In this document: positions 47,700-62,789 of the stretch, one piece after another
Layout of the letters: every line of letters begins with the position of its first letter
Numbering within the stretch: the first letter of the stretch is position 1
DNA from: Actinomycetes bacterium
GTDB taxonomy: Bacteria; Actinomycetota; Thermoleophilia; Gaiellales; Gaiellaceae
DNA length: 64,000 bases
NCBI GenBank assembly: GCA_025358355.1
Contig: JANYJX010000042.1
Location: 1 to 64,000 of the forward strand
Reading direction: 5' to 3'
Notes under the pieces: generated by a model
The model's database searches: none
Told to the model about the DNA's origin: nothing
The model's input: only the letters and a program-made list of their open reading frames with translations
Position numbers and translations under genes: made by a program

Positions 47700-49273
47700 C
47701 AACAGGGACGCTGGGCCGCGCTGCGCTCGTTGCTATTCCGGTCGCGTTCCTCGGGCTGTTCTTCGTCTATCCACTTGCGACGATCTTCAGGCGCGGGCTT
47801 GGTGGATCGTTTCCCACGGACGTGCTGTTCGATCGCGGCACGCTGCACATCGTCTGGTTCACGATCTGGCAGGCGACGGCTTCGACGGCGCTCACTCTCG
47901 CGGCCGGGCTGCCGCTCGCGTGGGCGACCGCCCGCGTGGCGTTCCGCGGGCGAGGGCTTGTGCGCGCCCTCGTCGTCGTACCGTTCGTGCTGCCGACGGT
48001 CGTCGTCGCGACGGCGTTCCTCGCGCTCCTGCCGGAGAGCATGCAGCGCGGCGTCGTGCCGATCCTGCTCGCGCACGTCTTCTTCAACGTCGCGGTCGTC
48101 GTACGTGTCGTGGGCGGCTACTGGGCGCGGCTCGACCCGAGTCTCTGGGACGCCGCGGCGACGCTCGGCGCGTCTCCGAGCCGGCGGTTCCGTGAGCTGA
48201 CGCTACCTGCGCTTCGCCCGGCGCTCGCCGCGGCGTCGGCGCTGACGTTCCTCTTCTGCTTCACGTCGTTTGGCGTGATCGTGATCCTCGGCGGGCCGCG
48301 CTTCGCGACGCTCGAGGTCGACATCTACGACCTCGCGACCCAGACATTCGACCTGCGCGCCGCGGCCGCGCTGTCGCTGCTGCAACTCGCTGCGGTCGGA
48401 GCAATCGTGGCCGTGTCGTCGAGCCTGGAGGCGCGCGCCGGAGCGAGATTGCCGCTGGCCGTCGAGCAGCTTGCGGCGCGACGCGCGCGCGACTGGGAGC
48501 GGCCGGCGCTCGTCGCGACGCTCGCCGTCGCGGCGGTCGGCTTCGGGTTGCCGCTGGCCGCACTCATCGAACGTTCGTTCGCCACGGCGAACGGCGCCGG
48601 CCTCGCTTTCTATCGCGCGCTTGGACGAGACACTCCTTCGCTGCTGGTCGCGCCGTGGCGCGCGGTCGAGTACTCGCTCGCGTACGCGGCCGCCGCTACC
48701 GGCATCGCGCTCGTGGTCGGTGCACTGGCGGCCGCGGCGTTTGCGAGCCAGCGCGGCAGCCGCTGGCTCGACACGGCAGTGATGCTGCCGCTTGGCGCAT
48801 CAGCGGTGATGCTCGGTTACGGCTTCGTGATCGCGTTCGACACCTCGCCGCTCGACTTCCGGGACGCGGTGTGGATCGTCCCGGTCGTGCAAGCGCTCGT
48901 CGCTGCGCCGTTCGTCGTCCGCATCCTGACGCCGGCAATGAGGGGGATCGACCCGCGGCTGCGCGAGGCGGCGGCCGTGCTCGGGGCACCACCGGCCAGA
49001 GTTCGCCGCGAGATCGACCTGCCGCTCGTGCTCCGTCCGCTTGGAGTCGCTGCGGGGCTCGCGTTCGCAATTGCGCTCGGCGAGTTCGGCGCGACGGTTT
49101 TCCTCGCGCGCAGCGATCGCCCGACCTTGCCGGTCGCGATCTTTCGCTTCCTCGAACGGCCCGGCGCCACGAATCAGGGAACGGCCGCTGCGCTCTGTGT
49201 CGTCCTGATGGCCGTCACCGTGCTGGCGGTTGGCATCGCCGACCGGCTGACCTCCCGGCGGGGCGCTTTCTAG
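47681..49273 (+). CDS. thiP: Thiamine ABC transporter permease
   Basis: Two fused BPD permease domains with EAA-like loops (LWDAAATLGASPSRRFRELTLP; LREAAAVLGAPPARVRREIDLP). Confidence 0.88.
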   Translation: MLLKHKATGTLGRAALVAIPVAFLGLFFVYPLATIFRRGLGGSFPTDVLFDRGTLHIVWFTIWQATASTALTLAAGLPLAWATARVAFRGRGLVRALVVVPFVLPTVVVATAFLALLPESMQRGVVPILLAHVFFNVAVVVRVVGGYWARLDPSLWDAAATLGASPSRRFRELTLPALRPALAAASALTFLFCFTSFGVIVILGGPRFATLEVDIYDLATQTFDLRAAAALSLLQLAAVGAIVAVSSSLEARAGARLPLAVEQLAARRARDWERPALVATLAVAAVGFGLPLAALIERSFATANGAGLAFYRALGRDTPSLLVAPWRAVEYSLAYAAAATGIALVVGALAAAAFASQRGSRWLDTAVMLPLGASAVMLGYGFVIAFDTSPLDFRDAVWIVPVVQALVAAPFVVRILTPAMRGIDPRLREAAAVLGAPPARVRREIDLPLVLRPLGVAAGLAFAIALGEFGATVFLARSDRPTLPVAIFRFLERPGATNQGTAAALCVVLMAVTVLAVGIADRLTSRRGAF

Positions 49274-50226
49274 TGCTTCAGGTCGAAGAGATCCGCGTCG
49301 CGTTCGACGGCGCGCCGGCACTCGACGGCGCCGCGGTCGAGGCCGAAACGGGCGAGACGCTCTCTGTTCTCGGGCCGAGCGGCTGCGGCAAGACGACTCT
49401 GCTTCGCGTCATCGCCGGGCTGCAAGCGCCGGACTCGGGCCGGATCGTGCTCGACCGCGACGACCTCGCCAGCATCCCCGTTCATCAGCGCGGCATCGGG
49501 CTGATGTTCCAGGACAACGCGCTGTTCCCACATCGCGATGTCGCTGGCAACATCGCCTTCGGGCTGCGCATGAACGGCCTGCCGCACCACGAGATCGCGC
49601 AACGCGTGCGCGAGCTACTCGATCTTGTCGGCCTCCCTGGAGCCGAGAAGCGCGCCGTCCAAACGCTTTCCGGCGGCGAGCAGCAGCGGGTCGCTCTCGC
49701 GCGTGCGCTCGCGCCAAAGCCGCGCGTCCTGCTCCTCGACGAGCCGCTCGGCTCGCTCGACGGCCCGCTGCGCGAACGGCTGCTGTCGGACTTGCGCGAG
49801 CTGTTCGCCGCGCTCCAGCTGACGGTTGTCTACGTGACGCACGACGCGGGCGAGGCGTTCGCGCTCGGCCACGCGGTCGCGGTGATGCGCGCCGGGAAAG
49901 TTGTGCAGAAGGCGACTTCCGATGAGCTCTGGCGCCAGCCCGCAGACGACTGGGTCGCGCGTTTCCTCGGCATGCGGAACATCCGCGAGAACGGCGACCG
50001 TTGCACCGTGATCCCGCCCGAAGCCGTCGAGATCACGCCCGGCGTAGGCGCTGTCGTGGTGAGCACCGAGCGGCGCGGCGCGGTCGTCTGGCTCCGGGTG
50101 CGGCTCGAGAACGGCGACGAGCTCGACTCGATCACGACCGCCACGAACCATCCACGAGCCGGAGACCGAGTCACAGTGAAGGTCGACGAGACAGCGACGA
50201 TCGCCGTCGCCCGCTGGCCGGGCTAG
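49273..50226 (+). CDS. thiQ: Thiamine ABC transporter ATP-binding protein
   Basis: Walker A GPSGCGKTT, signature LSGGEQQRVALARAL, Walker B VLLLDEPLG. Confidence 0.9.
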   Translation: MLQVEEIRVAFDGAPALDGAAVEAETGETLSVLGPSGCGKTTLLRVIAGLQAPDSGRIVLDRDDLASIPVHQRGIGLMFQDNALFPHRDVAGNIAFGLRMNGLPHHEIAQRVRELLDLVGLPGAEKRAVQTLSGGEQQRVALARALAPKPRVLLLDEPLGSLDGPLRERLLSDLRELFAALQLTVVYVTHDAGEAFALGHAVAVMRAGKVVQKATSDELWRQPADDWVARFLGMRNIRENGDRCTVIPPEAVEITPGVGAVVVSTERRGAVVWLRVRLENGDELDSITTATNHPRAGDRVTVKVDETATIAVARWPG

Positions 50227-50232
50227 CTGAGC

Positions 50233-51186
50233 TCAGCGCTCGGGAGCGCAGCGGGCATCGCCCGTCATCACACGATCCCAGACCGCATCCATCGAACCGG
50301 AGCTCTGCCGATCGGCCCCCGTCAAGCCCGGAATCTCGACCGAAACGACCGGCGTCACGCCCGGCCCCATCACGCTGATCCGATAGCGCTCGCCCGGCGC
50401 GGCGGGTCGCATCGCATTCGACGGATAGCCCGGGAACGGCTTCTGCGGCACGAAGCTGTGGCAGAACGTGCCGCCAGGCGTGTGGGCGAGAATGCCCGAC
50501 TCGCGCTTCCAGCCCGAACCGTAGGCGGAGTTGAGCGTGTCGATGAAGACGTTGCGGCCGTAGCGATCGAACGGGTTGCCTTCGCGCGTCGAGCCGAAGC
50601 CATGAACAGGCTGGCCAAGGTATGTCAGCCGACCGAACAGTCCTTGCCACGCGCCGCCATACGTCCAGTGCGCGTAGGTCTCGAGCTCTGGCAGCGGCCC
50701 CGACCAGTGCGATAGATGCGTCTCGAACGCGACCTGTTCGGGCTTCCACGCGTCGAAACCGAGCAGCGGCAGGAGGCGCTGCCACGACTGGATGGCCCAG
50801 TAGGTGCCGTCCGGCGCCTTGCAACCGGCGACGAAATACGTCAGCGCCGGCCCGTCGTACGGCTTGCACGCGTTGCGGAACGTCTTCCAGTACTTCGCGT
50901 TCCGGTACTTGCCCCAACCGCCAGCGTAGTCGTACTTGAAGCGAATCTGCGGCACCGCGGGATCGACCGGCGCGATCGCATTGATCGCCCCGTACGCAAG
51001 AACGTGACGCACCGTCCCAGTCGCGCGAACGTACGTCAGCAGCGCCTCGCCCTTCGTGTTCACAGCGAGCGTCACCTTCTGGATGTTCGTGTCGGTAACC
51101 GCTTCGCTGGCCGTCGCGCGCGTGACCGCGAGGCCACTCGTGACGGCTAGTCCGAGCAAGGCGACGAGAGCGAGGCGAAGCCGCAT
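50233..51186 (-). CDS. Secreted protein of unknown function
   Basis: Signal peptide RLALVALLGLAVTSGLAVTRA; about 317 aa; start uncertain. Confidence 0.68.
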   Translation of the reverse strand: MRLRLALVALLGLAVTSGLAVTRATASEAVTDTNIQKVTLAVNTKGEALLTYVRATGTVRHVLAYGAINAIAPVDPAVPQIRFKYDYAGGWGKYRNAKYWKTFRNACKPYDGPALTYFVAGCKAPDGTYWAIQSWQRLLPLLGFDAWKPEQVAFETHLSHWSGPLPELETYAHWTYGGAWQGLFGRLTYLGQPVHGFGSTREGNPFDRYGRNVFIDTLNSAYGSGWKRESGILAHTPGGTFCHSFVPQKPFPGYPSNAMRPAAPGERYRISVMGPGVTPVVSVEIPGLTGADRQSSGSMDAVWDRVMTGDARCAPER

Positions 51187-51258
51187 CCAGCCTCCCATCG
51201 ACGTTCCGTTACGACTGCCCAACCCCTGGAACAAGGGATCCGACCTACCAACCGCGGG

Positions 51259-55901
<4,643 letters not shown>

Positions 55902-56672
55902 TCCAGCGCGCGTAGACGAACTCAATTTGCTTGAGCGTCGCCTTGATCGACGGCTGCTTGCGCAGCTCGTCGATCAGCTCGGTCGCAGCCGTCGTCAGTT
56001 TCGCCTGGTAACGAGGGCGCGCCGGAGGGTTCTCGGGATCGACAACGATCACGTAGAGACCGAGCTGGCCGGCGAGGTCCAACCCCGCTTCCTGGTAGCA
56101 ACCCGAGAGACGCCGCCTCTGCTGCGGGCTCGCAAAGGCAGCGGTCAAAAGAAGCCCCTGGACGAGAGCCATGACGTGGTCGGTGTCGAAGTGGGTTTCC
56201 GTAACTGCCTTTACCTCTCCGACAACCGGAGTACCGTCAGCCGCAGCGAGAAGGAGATCGGCGACAGGTCCGCGACTACGAAGATCTGGTTCGGTCCATG
56301 TCGCCCCGCCGGTCGTCCTGAGAGGCGGCACTTCGTAGTCGACGAAGCGGAATGACAGATCGTTGGAGGCGCCTTCCACCTTCCAACGGCGGCCCGGCGG
56401 GTTGGCAAGGATCCTCCCAAGATCTCGGCCGCTCCGAATCCTGTCGGCCGCCGGGAGCTCCTCCAATCGCCGCTCGGTCGGATGGAACGCCTCCTGCTTT
56501 GCGTTCGTGTAACCCTTGCCGTAGGCATTTACACTGTCGCGGTACTTCCGGTCTAGCTCTCCCGGGGACGCAAGGAACTTCTCAGCGAGTTCAAGCCGCT
56601 CCTTCTGGTTCATCTTGCGTGTCGCCCGATACAGCTCGTGCATCGGCGTAACCGGTATCGGATCAGGAGGGT

Positions 56673-57932
56673 TCATACCGACCACCACTCTCCGTCAGAG
56701 TGCACCTCGACGCAAGCGTCAGAGAATCGATCTAGGAACAACTCAGGCGCGGCGGTGTGAATCGGAACAACTCGTGCGGGACTCATTGCAGCCACGAGAC
56801 GCTTCAGATCGGCGACAGTGGCGTGACCTGAGGCGTGGGCGATGGTCAACGGGATGTCATGGCGGTCGAGCCAGGAGCGCAACTCGACTCCCGACGGCCT
56901 TTCGAGGTAGCCGGGCCACATCGACCACAACGCGCTCGCGCCAGCGAGACACTTGGCTCGAGCAAGCTCAGCGGACATCGAGGCTCGAAAAGTGAGGACG
57001 ACGCGATCGGCGATCTCCGCAAGCTGCTCCGGATAGAGCCTTGCTGACCGGATCGGGGCGATCCGGTCGAACGCACCCTCGCGCTTGACGCGGATGCGTT
57101 GTGAAAGTGGGACGAAGACCCCGACGCCTGCCCAGGATGCCTGGGGGATCGTCGGTCTGTTGGTCGCGGCCGCGATCGTCGCGCCGTAGAGATCGAGAAC
57201 AAAGAGCCGGTCTGCACGCTTCGCCGCCTTGTAGAGAGAAACCAACCGATCGATGTTCTGAGCGGAGTACAGAGCGAGAGCCACCCCGTTGGTCTGCCGG
57301 AACAGCTGGAAGGCAGCGTCCTCGACCTCCTTCTCGGTCTCCAGACCCCGTGCCGAGCTCGTCAGCTCGGCGATGCGCGTACCTTCAAGTAGGAGCACAT
57401 CAGCAGCCGGCGGGTCTCGTAGCAGCCGCTCGAACACCGCAGCCTTGCGCCCGTGCCCACGAAGGTCCCCCGAGTAGTAGAGCCGGCGTCCTCCCGCCTC
57501 GATCAGTACTCCGTACGCGTCGAACGCGCTGTGGTCGCTGAGATAGGGCGTCACCTTGAAAGGGCCGATCTCGAACGGCCGGCGGTCGTGCAGAAAGCCC
57601 GCCGGCTTGAGATCGACGCCGGTCGGGGCAAAGAACGCCGCCTCCTTGAGAATCCGGTGCGCGTCCTCACCGATGTAGCGCGGCACCTTCTCCGAGGCCG
57701 ACGGGACACGACCGTAGTGGTCCGGGTGGCCGTGCGAGATCAGGATGCCGAGAAGCGATGGGTCATCGCCCGTCGCAAGACCTGCAATCGCCGGGAGCCA
57801 CGTTTCATGATCGAGTCTGGCATCGAGCGGAAGCCCCAGATCGACGACCAAACGCTCGCTGTCGTGTTCGAGCTCGACGCAGCTTCCGCCGATCTCCACC
57901 GCCCCACCATGAATCCTTGCCCGCATCCCCAC
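56673..57932 (-). CDS. MBL-fold metallohydrolase with RMMBL-like C-terminus (RNase J/CPSF-like superfamily)
   Basis: GILISHGHPDHYG, LYYSGDLRGHGRK, IAHASGHATVADLKRLVAAMSPARVVPIHT. Confidence 0.83.
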   Translation of the reverse strand: MGMRARIHGGAVEIGGSCVELEHDSERLVVDLGLPLDARLDHETWLPAIAGLATGDDPSLLGILISHGHPDHYGRVPSASEKVPRYIGEDAHRILKEAAFFAPTGVDLKPAGFLHDRRPFEIGPFKVTPYLSDHSAFDAYGVLIEAGGRRLYYSGDLRGHGRKAAVFERLLRDPPAADVLLLEGTRIAELTSSARGLETEKEVEDAAFQLFRQTNGVALALYSAQNIDRLVSLYKAAKRADRLFVLDLYGATIAAATNRPTIPQASWAGVGVFVPLSQRIRVKREGAFDRIAPIRSARLYPEQLAEIADRVVLTFRASMSAELARAKCLAGASALWSMWPGYLERPSGVELRSWLDRHDIPLTIAHASGHATVADLKRLVAAMSPARVVPIHTAAPELFLDRFSDACVEVHSDGEWWSV

Positions 57933-57997
57933 TCGCTCTATCGGATAGGCGAGGTAGCGACTTTACTGAGAAGTTCCGACGTGGTCTGAGCTTGGGA

Positions 57998-58945
57998 CTA
58001 CGCGGGCTGGAGCTCGTGCAGCTCGACGAGGCCCGCTAGGCGACCCGCTTCGCGCGGATCGAAGCGGCCCGCGCCGACTGTCAGCACCGACGCCGCGCCC
58101 GCACCGACCGCCAGCCGCAGCGCCTCGTCGGCCGGCTTGTCCTCGAGCACCGCGGCGAGCCACTGCGCGAGCAGCACGTCGCCGGCGCCAAGCGTCGACA
58201 CGGGCTCGAGCTGCGGCGAGAGCGCGCGATAGCGCCGCGTCTGCCGCTCCTCCCGCACGAGCGCGAAGCACCCGGTCTCGTGCGTGATCTGGACATTGCG
58301 CGCACCCATGTCGGCGATCCGGCCGAGCGCCATCAGGAAGTCGTCGTCGTCTTCCAGCTCCTGGCCGACGAGCTGCTCGGCCTCCCGCTGGTTCGGCGAG
58401 ACAAGCCAAGGTTCAGCCTCGACCCCGAGGCGCAGCGGCTCGCCTTCGCTGTCGAGCACGACGCGCACGCCTCGCTTTGTCAGGTCGCGGATGACATCGG
58501 CGTAGAAGTCGTCGCTCACACCGCGCGGCAACGAGCCGGCGAGCACAACCACATCGGCACCGCGCGAGAGGTAGTGGAGCTTGTCGAGCAGCACGCCGAG
58601 CTCGGCCTCGGTCGCCTTCGGCCCCCACTCGTTGATCTCGGTGTACGTGCCCGAGGTCGGATCGAGAACAGCCGTCGACGTACGCGACTCGTCAGCAATC
58701 CGCACGAAGTCGTTGAGGATCGCCTCGGCCGTCAGCTCCTCGACGATGCGCGTCCCGGTCAGGCCGCCCGCGAGCCCGGTCGCCACGACCGGCACGTCGA
58801 GCAGCTTGAGTGCGCGCGCGACGTTGATCCCCTTCCCGCCGGCAAGCGTCAGCACCTCGCTCGAACGATGCCTGTGGCCGAGCTGGAAGACCGGCACGGT
58901 CAGCGAGCGGTCGAACGCGGCGTTCAGGGTGACGGTGACAATCAC
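57998..58945 (-). CDS. PfkB-family 1-phosphofructokinase-like kinase
   Basis: VTVTLNAAFDRSLTVP, LAGGKGINVARALKLL, STLGAGDVLLAQWLA. Confidence 0.9.
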   Translation of the reverse strand: MIVTVTLNAAFDRSLTVPVFQLGHRHRSSEVLTLAGGKGINVARALKLLDVPVVATGLAGGLTGTRIVEELTAEAILNDFVRIADESRTSTAVLDPTSGTYTEINEWGPKATEAELGVLLDKLHYLSRGADVVVLAGSLPRGVSDDFYADVIRDLTKRGVRVVLDSEGEPLRLGVEAEPWLVSPNQREAEQLVGQELEDDDDFLMALGRIADMGARNVQITHETGCFALVREERQTRRYRALSPQLEPVSTLGAGDVLLAQWLAAVLEDKPADEALRLAVGAGAASVLTVGAGRFDPREAGRLAGLVELHELQPA

Positions 58946-58971
58946 AGCGCGACCTCCTGGCAATCGACCAG

Positions 58972-60093
58972 CTACGAGACCAGTGAAACGAGACGGTGCA
59001 GGGTACGTGTCGCGTACCAGCGAACGCGGCCGAAGGCGTCGGGCTTGCGAATCGAGTCCGCGGCGACGAGCGGCGAGGACGCCACGATCCGGCCGCGCTC
59101 GAAGACGAGAACTTCGCCAAGCCGTTGTCCGCGGACGACAGGCAGCGCAACTTCGTCCGGCGCGATGACTTCCTCCACGAACGGCCGGCCGGAGAGTTGC
59201 TCTCGCAGAACCGATCGTTGCGCCACAAGCCGAATCGCAGGCCGGCCGTATGCCGTCTTCGCGACCGCGTAGACCCTGGCCGAGTCGACCGCAAGCCCGC
59301 GCCGGTAGCGCCCGAGCGCCCACGTGAGCAGCGCCTGCAAATCGTCGTTCCGCTGCTCGCGAGTCGGATCGCCGAGCACGGCTGCGAACACCGAGACATC
59401 GCCTCGCCGCGCCTCCGCGACCTCCGCCCAGCCTGCGTCGTCGGTGTGCCCCGTCTTACCCGCAACCAGGGCAGGGAAGCTCGAGAGGAGATCATCGGTC
59501 GTACCGAGATCGTGGCCGTCGATCTTGGCGTGCTCGGTCGAGGCAAGTCGCTTGATCGTCGGATTCGCGAGCGCCACGCGCAGCAACTCGACGACATCGC
59601 GCGCGCTCGAGACGTGACCCGGGCGATCGAGCCCGTGCGGCGTGACGAAGTGCGTCTCGTGCAGCCCAAGCCGCGCCGCCTCGGCGTTCATCCAGCCGAC
59701 GAACCGCGGCACCGACCCACCGCCTGCGGCATACGCGAGCGTCGTTGCCGCGTCGTTCGCACTCGGGATCAGCGCCGCCTCGACCAGCTCGCGCACGGTA
59801 ATCGTCTCGCCGGTTCGCAGCGGAACCGATGCCTCACCAACGCGCGTCGCGAGACGCGGCACCGTCACCACGTCGTCGAGCTTCAGGTGCTGGAGCGCGA
59901 CGATCACCGTCATCAGCTTCGTGATGCTGGCAATCGCGCGCGGCTCGGCGGCGGCACGCTGGGCGAGGATCGTCCCGTCGACGCCGCTCTGAACGTAGTA
60001 CGCCTGCGCTGCAACGGGTGGCGTTGCCGCGGCGGTCGCGGCGAGTGCTGCAACTGCGCCGGCCGCGAGGAAATGAGCTGCCGCGCGTAGCAC
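58972..60093 (-). CDS. dacA: D-alanyl-D-alanine carboxypeptidase (S11)
   Basis: ASITKLMTVIVAL (SxxK), SAND (SxN), VAGKTGHTDDAG (KTG). Confidence 0.9.
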   Translation of the reverse strand: MLRAAAHFLAAGAVAALAATAAATPPVAAQAYYVQSGVDGTILAQRAAAEPRAIASITKLMTVIVALQHLKLDDVVTVPRLATRVGEASVPLRTGETITVRELVEAALIPSANDAATTLAYAAGGGSVPRFVGWMNAEAARLGLHETHFVTPHGLDRPGHVSSARDVVELLRVALANPTIKRLASTEHAKIDGHDLGTTDDLLSSFPALVAGKTGHTDDAGWAEVAEARRGDVSVFAAVLGDPTREQRNDDLQALLTWALGRYRRGLAVDSARVYAVAKTAYGRPAIRLVAQRSVLREQLSGRPFVEEVIAPDEVALPVVRGQRLGEVLVFERGRIVASSPLVAADSIRKPDAFGRVRWYATRTLHRLVSLVS

Positions 60094-60095
60094 CG

Positions 60096-61010
60096 TTACC
60101 AGCCGGCCGCGGCCCAGATCTCGGCGGCGAGCCTCGCTGCCTCGCGGCCCGCAGCAGCGCGCCAGTCGTCAGCCGCGTCACGAAACGCGTAAATCACGGA
60201 GCGCGACGCGGTGACAACCGCGCTCGACGGGCCACTCGTGAAAGCGCGCGCGACATCGGCCGGTGTCGCGCCTTGCGCGCCGACTCCGGGGAGTAGCAGC
60301 ACGGCTTGCGGCATCGCGCGGCGGGCCTCGCCGATCGCCCGCGGATACGTCGCGCCGACAACAGCGCCGACACTCGACAGCCCACGCTCGCCAACAAGAT
60401 CCTCTCCCCACTCGTGCACGAGCGAGGCGACGTGCTGCCATAAAGCGGTCCCGTCGGAGAGCGTCGCATCCTGGATGTCGCGCGCGCCGGCGTTCGAGGT
60501 GCGCACGAGGAAGAAGACGCCAGCGCCATAGCGGCGGCACGCGAGCAGGAACGGCTCGACGGAGTCGTGGCCGAGATACGGGTTCAGCGTCACTGCGTCG
60601 GCAAGCGGAGGCGCGGTTCCGTCTGGCTCGAGGAACGCCGCCGAGTAGGCCCTGGCGGTCGAGCCGATGTCGCCGCGCTTCGCGTCCGCGATCACGAGCA
60701 GGCCGACCTCGCGCGCGTACGCGCACACCTCCTCGAACGCGCGCCAGCCGTCCGAGCCGAGCGCTTCGAAGAACGCGACCTGTGGCTTCACGGCGACCGC
60801 GTACGGCGCCACCGCATCGACGATTCCCTTACAGAAGCGCGAGATGGCATCGGCGGCCGAAGCCCGACCGAGCACCGCCTCGCCACGAAGTTCCATCGGC
60901 AGGAGATCGATCCGCGGGTCGAGGCCGACGACAAGCTGGCTCCGCTTACGCTCGACCGCAAGCGCAAGCCGATCGGCGAACGCGACGATGTCCGCCCGAG
61001 AGTCCGTCAC
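60096..61010 (-). CDS. pyrF: Orotidine 5'-phosphate decarboxylase (type 2)
   Basis: LVVGLDPRIDLLP, VIADAKRGDIGSTARAY, VTLNPYLGHDSVEPFL. Confidence 0.92.
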   Translation of the reverse strand: MTDSRADIVAFADRLALAVERKRSQLVVGLDPRIDLLPMELRGEAVLGRASAADAISRFCKGIVDAVAPYAVAVKPQVAFFEALGSDGWRAFEEVCAYAREVGLLVIADAKRGDIGSTARAYSAAFLEPDGTAPPLADAVTLNPYLGHDSVEPFLLACRRYGAGVFFLVRTSNAGARDIQDATLSDGTALWQHVASLVHEWGEDLVGERGLSSVGAVVGATYPRAIGEARRAMPQAVLLLPGVGAQGATPADVARAFTSGPSSAVVTASRSVIYAFRDAADDWRAAAGREAARLAAEIWAAAGW

Positions 61011-62662
61011 GCGGCGAAGGCTACTCGGTGATCGACGGCTGCGAGAATCGCGTCCGCTTCGAGCGCCACGACACGCAGTTCCGGCGGCGGCCTGTGGATG
61101 AATGTGGCGACCAGCGTGAGCTCGACGGCGTCCTGCGAATCGGTCGAGAACGACGCGCGCGCCGCTTCGGCGACGAGAGCGGCAACCTCGAGCCGCCCGC
61201 CGCCGAGCGAGATCCGTCGAATCGCGGCGATGCGGCCACCCGCGACGGCGACCGCGAGCAGGAAGCCCCGCTCACGCGCGGGCACGAGTAGACAGGCGCG
61301 CAACTCGCGGAGGCGCCGCAGCTCGGCCAGCCGCTCGACGACGCGTTCGAGCGCGAAAATCTTGTCGCGGAGCCGCGCCGCTTCTTCGTAGCGCTGCTCG
61401 CGGGCGAGCCGACCGAGACGCTCACGGAGTGGAGGCAGCGCGTCGGCCGGGTCGTCTCCCTCGAAGCCGCTGAGCGCGCGAGTTGCGCGTTGGGTGACAC
61501 CTCGACCCGCGAGAGGCCCGTGCGCCGTTGGCTCGCCGACGACCGACCAACCCTTCGCCGTCTGACGCAGCCACACCTCGTTGCCGCCCTTGCCTCGCGC
61601 ATTGGCCGGAGGTCGCAGCTCGCGGATCAGGCGCAGCTCGTCGAGCGCAGCTTCGAACTCGGAGCCTGTCTCGCGCCACTCGACCCGCACAAGTGCACCG
61701 AGCGCCGCCTCGACCACCGGCCGCTGCCGAGCACCCGCGAAGTACGAGCGCAGCCGCGCGCGCAGATCGCGGGCGCGGCCGATGTAGAGGACGACATCGT
61801 TTCGGTCGCGGAACAGGTAAACGCCTGGCGTCGTCGGCGCGCCCGCGACAAGCGCACGTTTCCCGTGCAGCCGTCTCGCGCGCGGCGCGGCCAGCTCGAC
61901 CACGTCGCCGACGGTTCGCGCGCCGTGCTCCTGCGCGAGGCCGACGAGCGCGACAAGGATCTCGGCGGTCGCCTGCGCGTCGGCGAGCGCGCGATGGCAC
62001 GGCTCCGTGCTCACCCCGAAGAAGTGGGCCAGAGACGCGAGTCCAACCCGCTTGACCCGCCCTTCCAGAAGTCGCCGCGCAAGCCAGACCGTGTCGACGA
62101 CCGGCGCCGCGACCCGCCGGCCGGTGAGCAGCTCGACCTCGCGATCGAGGAAGCCCATGTCGAACCGCGCGTTGTGCGCAACGAGTATCGCGTCGCCGGC
62201 GAACGCGAGGAAGCGGCGAACGGCGAGCTCGGCCGGCGGCGCGCTCCGCAACTGCGCAGGCTCGATCCCGGTCAGCGCCTGGATCGCCCGCGGCAGCGGA
62301 ACGCAAGGGTTGACGAGCGTCTCGAACGTCTCCGCGAGCTCGAGGCAGTCGACGTTCTGAGCACCGATCTCGCAGATACGCGACGTGGCCGGCGCGAGCC
62401 CCGTCGTCTCGAGGTCGAAGACCGTCCAGCGTGCCTCCTCGAGCGAGACATCCCAGTCGGCTGCGACGGCCAGCGCCACCGCGTCGCCACGCCACGCGAG
62501 GCGCGCGTCACCGGAGACGACCTCGTCGAGCAGCGACCGCGCGATCGCGGTGGGCGCGCTCGTGAGGGCGAATAACGAACGCGCCGCCTGCGACGCAGGC
62601 AGAGCACCGCACGACTGCACGAGCTCGACCAGGCGGTCGGCGGCATCGAAGGAGAGCTGCAC
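61007..62662 (-). CDS. DEDDh exonuclease fused to GIY-YIG endonuclease and UVR-like region
   Basis: WTVFDLETTGLAP, HNARFDMGFLDRE, HRALADAQAT exonuclease motifs; GVYLFRDRNDVVLYIGRARDLRARLRSYF GIY-YIG; EQRYEEAARLRDKIFALE. Confidence 0.9.
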   Translation of the reverse strand: MQLSFDAADRLVELVQSCGALPASQAARSLFALTSAPTAIARSLLDEVVSGDARLAWRGDAVALAVAADWDVSLEEARWTVFDLETTGLAPATSRICEIGAQNVDCLELAETFETLVNPCVPLPRAIQALTGIEPAQLRSAPPAELAVRRFLAFAGDAILVAHNARFDMGFLDREVELLTGRRVAAPVVDTVWLARRLLEGRVKRVGLASLAHFFGVSTEPCHRALADAQATAEILVALVGLAQEHGARTVGDVVELAAPRARRLHGKRALVAGAPTTPGVYLFRDRNDVVLYIGRARDLRARLRSYFAGARQRPVVEAALGALVRVEWRETGSEFEAALDELRLIRELRPPANARGKGGNEVWLRQTAKGWSVVGEPTAHGPLAGRGVTQRATRALSGFEGDDPADALPPLRERLGRLAREQRYEEAARLRDKIFALERVVERLAELRRLRELRACLLVPARERGFLLAVAVAGGRIAAIRRISLGGGRLEVAALVAEAARASFSTDSQDAVELTLVATFIHRPPPELRVVALEADAILAAVDHRVAFAA

Positions 62663-62789
62663 GCGGCACAGTCTGAACGAACATGCGTTCGATTGCCACC
62701 TCGAGCGCGCCTACGCCATCCGGCGGCGCCTTCAATCTGCCGCGGCTGGCTGTCATCAGCTGAACTGTTTCCCGGCTGCACGCCGGGTC

